Source of the DNA: a bacterium
Lineage (GTDB): Bacteria; Patescibacteriota; Minisyncoccia; Phycocordibacterales; SBAW01
Reading direction: 5' to 3'
Assembly: GCA_030647845.1 (NCBI GenBank)
Contig: JAUSIO010000065.1
Coordinates: 1 to 9,954, forward strand
DNA: 9,954 bases
Shown: piece after piece, positions 5,992-9,954 of the stretch
Layout of the letters: every line of letters starts with the position of its first letter
Position numbering within the stretch: the first letter of the stretch is position 1
Position numbers and translations under genes: made by a program
Notes under the pieces: model-generated
What the model was told of the DNA's origin: nothing
What the model saw: the letters and a program-made list of their open reading frames with translations, nothing else
The model's database searches: none

Positions 5992-6980
5992 CACTTTTTT
6001 TTGCGACTACATACTTTTTTAATCGCCAAGGCGATGTGCGAGACTCCCATACCGTAGTGTTCGATAAGCTCTGCAGGAGTCCCCGACTGCCCAAACTGGT
6101 CGTGCACGCCGATAAACTCTATCGGCACGGGACACTCTTGTGCAAGACACTCCGCAATCGCACTTCCCAACCCGCCGGCAATTTGATGCTCCTCAACGGT
6201 AACAACCGCACCCGCGTCCTCGGCGGCGGCGACAATCGCTTTAGTGTCTAATGGCTTCACTGTGTGGACGTTAATAACCGACACCGCGATATCATTTTCT
6301 AATTCTTTTGCGGCACAGAGCGCGTTGTACACAAGCGGGCCAGTTGCAAAAATGACAACCTGCGGGTGCTCTCCTAGCCACAGCAAACTACTCTTCCCTA
6401 TCGCAAATGGTGTTTCTGCCGTTGTCATTATGGGAGTTTTTTCTCGGCCGAAACGCAGGTATACCGGCGTGCCACTCTGGGCGGCGGCGAGTGTCGCCTT
6501 GCGTGCCTCCTCGGCATCGCACGGAGAAATTACAACCATATTTGGCTGTACGCGCATTAACGCGAGGTCTTCGAGCGCTTGATGCGTGGCGCCGTCGGGG
6601 CCAACCGAGACGCCCGCGTGCATACCGGCGATTTTGACCGGCACTTGGTTGAGCGAAATCGTGGTGCGGATTTGCTCGTTGTTGCGCCCCGGGCTAAACG
6701 TCGCGTATGATGCGATAAACGGGATTTTGCCGTAGTTGGCAAGACCGCTGGCAACAGCCGCCAAGTTTTGCTCGGCGACGCCAACTTCGATATATCGCTC
6801 TGGATATTTTTCTTTAAACGCCAGCACGCGCGTACTTTCTGCCAAGTCGGCACACACCACGACCACATCTTTATTTGTCTCGCCCAACTCCAAGAGCGCC
6901 GTCCCGAACCCGTCGCGCGTCGCCGCTTGTTCTTTGGCGTCAAAAAGATTTTCTACAAGTTTTGCATTTGGATAGATCAT
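5991..6980 (-). CDS. Transketolase, C-terminal subunit (Pyr and C domains)
   Basis: This 329-residue protein carries the pyrimidine-binding and C-terminal domains of transketolase. Motifs: DLAEST at 45-50, RYIEVGVAEQNLAAVASGLA at 62-81 with E70 as the conserved acid that activates thiamine diphosphate, ASYATFSPGRNNEQIR at 90-105, and GPDGATHQALEDLALMR at 127-143. The C-domain (about 190-329) contains VTVEEHQIAGGLG. It must pair with the N-half (7617-8471) to move two-carbon ketol units between sugar phosphates; together they total 613 residues, about one full transketolase. ATG 6980 was chosen; GTG 6986 in the same frame is an alternative. The gap from the antitoxin stop is only 9 nt (3 nt if GTG is used), so it is read from the antitoxin-containing transcript. 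DXS- or PDH-E1beta-like alternatives are less likely given the paired N-half. Confidence 0.9.
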   Translation of the reverse strand: MIYPNAKLVENLFDAKEQAATRDGFGTALLELGETNKDVVVVCADLAESTRVLAFKEKYPERYIEVGVAEQNLAAVASGLANYGKIPFIASYATFSPGRNNEQIRTTISLNQVPVKIAGMHAGVSVGPDGATHQALEDLALMRVQPNMVVISPCDAEEARKATLAAAQSGTPVYLRFGREKTPIMTTAETPFAIGKSSLLWLGEHPQVVIFATGPLVYNALCAAKELENDIAVSVINVHTVKPLDTKAIVAAAEDAGAVVTVEEHQIAGGLGSAIAECLAQECPVPIEFIGVHDQFGQSGTPAELIEHYGMGVSHIALAIKKVCSRKKK

Positions 6981-6989
6981 GCTCACTTT

Positions 6990-7271
6990 TTATTTCCCGT
7001 GGACAATGAGCTTAAGGTCGAGTGCGTCCGAGAGTTTTTTTATGAAATCAAGAGTAGGGTTTGCGTTTCCAGTTTCGAAACGAGCGATAGCAGACTGTTT
7101 TGTGCCAGCTTTTTCAGCGAGTTTTTTTTGCGTCATGCCTTTAGTAATCCGCCGATTGATGATAGTGGATATGAGTTTAAATTCAAGATCAAGGTCTTGG
7201 TATGCTTTCTTGAACGCAGGATCCTTGAGGGACTCTCTTTTAAATTGCGCAAATGTTTTCATTTTTCTCAT
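6990..7271 (-). CDS. XRE-family HTH antitoxin (HigA-like)
   Basis: This 93-residue protein has an N-terminal segment FKRESLKDPAFKKAYQDLDLEF typical of antitoxins paired with Gp49/HigB toxins, then a Cro/C1-type helix-turn-helix at about 36-88: the recognition core is MTQKKLAEKAGTKQSAIARF (46-65), followed by NPTLDFIKKLSDAL. Such proteins neutralise the toxin and repress the operon by binding operators. It lies 22 nt after the toxin gene, in toxin-first order, as in higBA systems. ATG 7271 was chosen because an extended -10 (TGATATACT) ends 7 nt upstream; ATG 7262 (MKTFAQF) is an alternative, and the open frame extends further to 7340 but would overlap the toxin. It therefore probably has its own leaderless promoter. 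The name higA is avoided because HigA- and other XRE-type antitoxins cannot be separated here. Confidence 0.87.
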   Translation of the reverse strand: MRKMKTFAQFKRESLKDPAFKKAYQDLDLEFKLISTIINRRITKGMTQKKLAEKAGTKQSAIARFETGNANPTLDFIKKLSDALDLKLIVHGK

Positions 7272-7278
7272 ATGCAAG

Positions 7279-7287
7279 AGTATATCA
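7279..7287 (-). promoter_or_regulatory. Extended -10 promoter (TGATATACT) for the antitoxin gene
   Basis: TATACT (7279-7284) preceded by TGA gives the TGn extension, and a TTGCAG 18 bp further upstream, inside the end of the toxin gene, is a weak -35. The box ends 7 nt before ATG 7271, predicting a leaderless antitoxin mRNA made apart from the toxin. Confidence 0.6.
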
Positions 7288-7293
7288 TATATG

Positions 7294-7611
7294 TTATTTA
7301 TCCTGCAAGAGCATCGAGTACAACCGCTTCGCCTTCTCAAGTTCTCGTGGAGGAATCTTGTCGGTTTTCTTTACGAACGCATGCAAAATGACAGCGCGGG
7401 AACGATGGAATGTAAAGAAAATCCGAACACTTTTATCCCCATGTACCCGCAATTCAAAGATTCCGGCAGTGACTTTTTTTGTGTGTGGATAGCGGAGCTC
7501 ATTACCATATTGTCCAAGAAGCGCAATACCCTTGGCGACACGGCTACGTGGAACAGGTGATAACGAGTAAAGAAAGTCATAAACTCTGTCGGTAAAAAAT
7601 CGGATTTCCAT
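7294..7611 (-). CDS. RelE/HigB-type toxin (Gp49-like family)
   Basis: This 105-residue protein matches the phage-derived Gp49-like/HigB group of the RelE/ParE superfamily, ribosome-dependent mRNA endonucleases in characterised members. Visible marks: MEIRFF at the start, LLGQYGNELRYPHTKKVTAGIFELRV (about 31-56) with the family's ELR, RIFFTF at 63-68, and HAFVKKTDKIPPREL at 77-91, followed by a C-terminal basic helix. It follows the transketolase N-half directly. A GTG at 7620 in the same frame overlaps that gene's stop as GTGA and would be translationally coupled; ATG 7611 gives the family-typical start, so I prefer it. No residues appear missing, so the toxin looks intact. Confidence 0.87.
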   Translation of the reverse strand: MEIRFFTDRVYDFLYSLSPVPRSRVAKGIALLGQYGNELRYPHTKKVTAGIFELRVHGDKSVRIFFTFHRSRAVILHAFVKKTDKIPPRELEKAKRLYSMLLQDK

Positions 7612-7616
7612 AATTA

Positions 7617-8471
7617 TCACTCATTTTCACTCGTGATTTTGCCACGGAGGGTGCGGAGTTCGGCGAGAAATTTTTTTGCCTCTTCTTTGTTTGGTGGTTT
7701 ACCGTGCCAGCGGTAGTCAAACTCGATTTCTTTGACGCCCTTTCCTGGAACAGTGTGCGCGATAATCACCGTTGGCTTCTCAAAAATCGCTTTTGCTTGG
7801 CCCACGGCATCGACAAATTCGCGGACATTGTGACCGTCGACCTCGAGCACATGCCAGTTAAACGCTTCGTACTTTGCGCGCAAATTCTCAAGCGGCATCA
7901 CCTCCTCGGTCATCCCGTTTATCTGGATATTGTTGCGGTCTATAATCGCCGTGAGGTTGTTGAGTTTGTTATTGCCAGCAAACATCACACCTTCCCACGT
8001 GTTGCCCGCATCGTGCTCGCCATCGGAAAGGCAGCAGTAGACGCGAAATTTTTTATTATCCATACGCGCGCCGTACGCATAGCCAGATGCTTGTGAAAGG
8101 CCACTACCCAAGGGGCCAGACGTTGTCTCGAGCCCCGGCAAACGCAACCGCTCGGGGTGGCCTTGTAGGCGCGAGCCAAATTTGCGCAGAGTTAAACACT
8201 CTTCCACCGGGAAGTACCCGGCGTGCGCCATCGCAGCATAGCGCACCGGTGTGATGTGTCCGTTGGAGAGAAACAAACGGTCGCGCTCTGCCCAGTCGGG
8301 GTTTTGTGGGTCGTGCTTTAATACATGAAAATATAACGCGGCAAAAATATCCGCCATACCCAAAGGGCCTGCCGTGTGACCGCTCCCCGCCGCAACAAGC
8401 ATCTCGATAATCGTCTCGCGGATTTCTTCCGCTTTGAGCTCTATGTCGCGTACTTCTTTATCACTCAACAT
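7617..8471 (-). CDS. Transketolase, N-terminal subunit (thiamine diphosphate PP domain)
   Basis: This 284-residue protein corresponds to the pyrophosphate-binding half of transketolase. Motifs: GSGHTAGPLGMADIFAALYF at 29-48, SNGHITPVRYA at 69-79, LQGHPER at 102-108, TSGPLGSGLSQASGYAYG at 117-134, and the TPP/Mg motif SDGEHDAGNTWEG starting at 149 and ending with DRNN at 178-181 (the usual GDG reads SDG). VPGKGV at 241-246 closes the domain. It needs the C-half (5991-6980) for activity. The ATG lies 7 nt after a TATACT box, so it starts the operon. It ends with TGA, which overlaps a possible GTG start of the toxin. In many genomes the two halves abut; here about 640 bp of toxin-antitoxin lies between them. 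Confidence 0.9.
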   Translation of the reverse strand: MLSDKEVRDIELKAEEIRETIIEMLVAAGSGHTAGPLGMADIFAALYFHVLKHDPQNPDWAERDRLFLSNGHITPVRYAAMAHAGYFPVEECLTLRKFGSRLQGHPERLRLPGLETTSGPLGSGLSQASGYAYGARMDNKKFRVYCCLSDGEHDAGNTWEGVMFAGNNKLNNLTAIIDRNNIQINGMTEEVMPLENLRAKYEAFNWHVLEVDGHNVREFVDAVGQAKAIFEKPTVIIAHTVPGKGVKEIEFDYRWHGKPPNKEEAKKFLAELRTLRGKITSENE

Positions 8472-8478
8472 TTGTTTT

Positions 8479-8484
8479 AGTATA
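8479..8484 (-). promoter_or_regulatory. -10 box (TATACT) of the transketolase operon, leaderless design
   Basis: TATACT is followed by AAAACAA and then ATG 8471. A TTGATT at 8504-8509, overlapping the end of the pseudopilin gene, lies 19 bp upstream and is a possible -35. TATACTAAAA is identical to the fba promoter, suggesting the two are read by the same sigma factor at similar strength. Confidence 0.65.
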
Positions 8485-8505
8485 ACCTGATTTCTCCCTC
8501 ATTAA

Positions 8506-9330
8506 TCAATTAATCGGTTGACCAAAGAACATCGCATTGTCAACTATGCCGTATGCCATATAGCCAGGCGGATTCCCCCCAATCATATAGATTGAAGAAT
8601 ACGCAGACAGCGTACCAGAAGCGCTATAGCTCGTGGAACTGACTATTCTGCCATCAAGATACAGCGTCATTATCTTTTTCCCGTCATTTACCGACATAGC
8701 AAGATAATGCCATTTGGCGTCATTAATATTTATGCCAGTATCCACCATAAATTGGGTAGATAGAGCATTAAGCCACAGTACTCCTAAAAAGTTTCCCGTT
8801 GCCTTTCGCATAGCCAATCCTTCGTGAACTCCTTGTCTAAAAACTATATATCCATCATTGCTGCTTGGTGGTAGACCAGACGCTTTAAACCAAACCGCCA
8901 CGGTAAAGCCCGGTGTACCCGGGTTTGTAATTTTGGAAAGTGCTGTGCTCGGCGTGATTTGCACGTTAGTGGCTACTCCATCAAGTTGGAGTGCGTAACC
9001 CTGACCAGTTGGTGTATTCCCCACTCCCGAGACAAACCCTCCCGACCCCGGGGTAAGCGTGCCGCCCGAGCCACCATTTGAAAAATCGCTTATAACTGTC
9101 CCACTTCCTTCTTCAAACCGCCAAAAGCCCCCATCTGCAGCTGCCGCGGCGTTTTGGAGTCCGTGTTCAAACTTTAGACCCGCGGCAATGCGCCCCTTGT
9201 CGCGGGCAGAACTGAGTGACGTAAACACGATAGAGGCAAGCAAACCGATGATGGCAATAACGACCAAAAGCTCGACGAGTGTAAAGCCAGCCGAGACTGG
9301 AGTAGCCATGCGCTCACGGATAGTGTACAT
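8506..9330 (-). CDS. Type IV pilin-like (pseudopilin) protein with LamG/concanavalin-type domain
   Basis: This 274-residue protein starts with a class III prepilin leader: cleavage is expected after G15 in VSAG-FTLVELLVVIAIIG, leaving F16 at +1 and E20 at +5, followed by the hydrophobic N-helix (16-37) that both anchors and packs the pilus. After a short helix (40-66), residues about 67-272 form a LamG/ConA-like jelly-roll: GFWRFEEGSGTVISDFSNGG, LQLDGVATNVQI, FTVAVWFKAS, WHYLAMSVNDGKKIMTLYLDG and a closing GIVDNAMFFGQPIN. LamG folds usually bind sugars or proteins, so a pilus tip or minor pilin adhesin is a reasonable inference. ATG 9330 lies 6 nt after the upstream stop; ATG 9309 gives a shorter leader and is equally allowed. 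Prepilin peptidase and assembly genes are not in this window. Confidence 0.88.
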   Translation of the reverse strand: MYTIRERMATPVSAGFTLVELLVVIAIIGLLASIVFTSLSSARDKGRIAAGLKFEHGLQNAAAAADGGFWRFEEGSGTVISDFSNGGSGGTLTPGSGGFVSGVGNTPTGQGYALQLDGVATNVQITPSTALSKITNPGTPGFTVAVWFKASGLPPSSNDGYIVFRQGVHEGLAMRKATGNFLGVLWLNALSTQFMVDTGININDAKWHYLAMSVNDGKKIMTLYLDGRIVSSTSYSASGTLSAYSSIYMIGGNPPGYMAYGIVDNAMFFGQPIN

Positions 9331-9336
9331 ACCACA

Positions 9337-9672
9337 TCAAACAAGTTCCTGTAAAGTAAAATAGATTGCCGCCAAAAGACCCACAAGGGCGTACGCATAC
9401 AAAAGCATCCGCCAAAACAAGACCTTTTTTTCTTTGTCACGAGATTTCATGCTTGCCTTCGTGAGAGAGGAGAAGACGAGCAGCGCGTAGAAAAAGGCAA
9501 CGATATTAAGAAACACATAAAAAGTGAAGAGCACCATCTCTATTGGTTGTGACGCAGAGTGGTCGTTGATATTGTATACACGCAAAAATGGCAAGAGTAC
9601 TGAAAAAGACCACAGCACGAATATCATCCCGGCGAGGACTCTGTCTTTCTTATAGTCGTACACTTTCTTCAT
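9337..9672 (-). CDS. Small integral membrane protein, three predicted helices (111 aa)
   Basis: I do not recognise the family. Three hydrophobic segments are clear: about 12-32 (VLAGMIFVLWSFSVLLPFL), 45-70 (EMVLFTFYVFLNIVAFFYAL) and 85-108 (LFWRMLLYAYALVGLLAAIY), separated by a short polar loop and by a charged loop (TKASMKSRDKEKK, 71-83). By the positive-inside rule the N-terminus (MKKVYDYKKDR) would be in the cytoplasm, and the charged 71-83 loop also, giving an N-in/C-out layout. The gene sits 6 nt upstream of the LamG pseudopilin on the same strand, so both are probably one transcript and it may serve the pilus, but that is only positional. No Shine-Dalgarno precedes the ATG. Confidence 0.8.
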   Translation of the reverse strand: MKKVYDYKKDRVLAGMIFVLWSFSVLLPFLRVYNINDHSASQPIEMVLFTFYVFLNIVAFFYALLVFSSLTKASMKSRDKEKKVLFWRMLLYAYALVGLLAAIYFTLQELV

Positions 9673-9723
9673 ATACTAATGCTAGCACCACACAGATCGC
9701 GTAGCGAGAAACGTGGGGACAAC

Positions 9724-9954
9724 TTATTGAGTCGCGCCGGGAGTACCGCGTGGCGGCAGGTTTGTCGGTGCAGGCTGGGAGGCGCTCGGCCACAGCACCC
9801 AAGCGATAAGTGCAACCGTCGCAATCAGCACCCCGAGCAAAATAATATTTGCTTGCGACTCGTCTTTTGCCAACCCGCGGCGGAGCAGGAAACCGACAAT
9901 GCCCCCTTGAGTGCCACCGGGACTCGCATAGATTTTCTGCTTCCACCGTGGCTG
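9724..9954 (-). CDS. C-terminal part of a membrane-anchored hypothetical protein (N-terminus beyond window)
   Basis: An open frame enters from the right edge and ends with TAA at 9724, giving 76 visible residues. It reads a soluble stretch (PRWKQKIYASPGGTQGGIVG), a basic helix (FLLRRGLAKDESQ), one membrane segment (ANIILLGVLIATVALIAWVLW) and a Pro-rich tail ending TPGATQ. It lies on the same strand as the pseudopilin and membrane-protein genes, 51 bp upstream of the latter. I do not recognise the family; the Gly-rich segment before a C-terminal anchor is the only notable mark. The longer closed ORF in another frame at 9650-9946 is Arg/Cys-rich and looks like a shadow. Confidence 0.7.
   Translation of the reverse strand, partial: QPRWKQKIYASPGGTQGGIVGFLLRRGLAKDESQANIILLGVLIATVALIAWVLWPSASQPAPTNLPPRGTPGATQ

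Noticed and set aside
5354..6022. Plus-strand 222-residue ORF, and minus-strand 162-residue ORF at 5606-6094
   Set aside because: Arg/Ser-rich shadows of the kinase and the transketolase C-half, crossing gene boundaries.
7272..7340. N-terminal extension of the antitoxin to ATG 7340
   Set aside because: The Arg/Cys-rich extension is the shadow of the toxin C-terminus and would bury the internal promoter; XRE antitoxins of this group normally begin near the KTFAQF segment.
6768..7560. Plus-strand ORFs of 207 and 193 residues opposite the transketolase C-half start and the toxin-antitoxin pair
   Set aside because: They are antisense to genes with clear helix-turn-helix, toxin and transketolase motifs and show no family motif themselves.
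9650..9946. 98-residue minus-strand ORF
   Set aside because: Arg/Cys/His-rich composition typical of a shadow; the overlapping frame ending at 9724 has a clean membrane segment and Pro-rich tail.
1..9954. CRISPR arrays, tRNA or rRNA genes, insertion sequences, recoded UGA
   Set aside because: No regularly spaced repeats, cloverleaf or transposase motifs were seen; the only strong repeat is a protein-domain duplication. UGA ends four genes cleanly at their expected C-termini, so it is not recoded.

Overview
The window looks like a chromosomal segment of a Patescibacteria/CPR bacterium, most likely a Parcubacteria-type lineage. This is inferred from gene content, not from a marker gene. The clues are: extracellular proteins built from SH3, Kre9/KNH-like and 'SGQSATLTWSS' Ig-like domains; a class II aldolase with an NADHT motif; a transketolase split into two genes; a type IV pseudopilin fused to a LamG domain; very short intergenic gaps; and almost no Shine-Dalgarno sites. 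UGA reads as stop at the ends of four genes, which argues against the UGA=Gly lineages (Absconditabacteria/Gracilibacteria).

Layout. 1-2989 (minus): a very large secreted multidomain protein, running off the left edge and so missing from any list of closed ORFs. 2994-3509 (minus): a secreted peptidoglycan-binding protein just upstream in the same operon. 3542-4417 (minus): class II ketose-bisphosphate aldolase. 4436-4800: a divergent control region holding a probable small minus-strand gene (4544-4747), a hairpin and a palindromic -10 box. 4801-5814 (plus): a PfkB-family kinase, the only clear plus-strand gene. 5818-8471 (minus): an operon of transketolase N-half, RelE/HigB-like toxin, XRE/HigA-like antitoxin, transketolase C-half and a 57-residue membrane protein. 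8506-9672 (minus): the LamG pseudopilin and a three-helix membrane protein. 9724-9954 (minus): the C-terminal end of a membrane-anchored protein cut by the right edge.

How the genes fit together. Aldolase, sugar kinase and split transketolase form a sugar-phosphate block (lower glycolysis plus non-oxidative pentose phosphate exchange), the usual carbon core of these reduced genomes. The flanks are surface or envelope genes. The two most interesting points are (1) a complete toxin-antitoxin pair lying between the two halves of transketolase, and (2) a repeated promoter design: an exact TATACT box 6-8 nt before the ATG of aldolase, PfkB kinase, transketolase N-half and antitoxin, which predicts leaderless mRNAs and gives the antitoxin its own promoter.

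I saw no tRNA, rRNA, CRISPR array, insertion sequence or origin.
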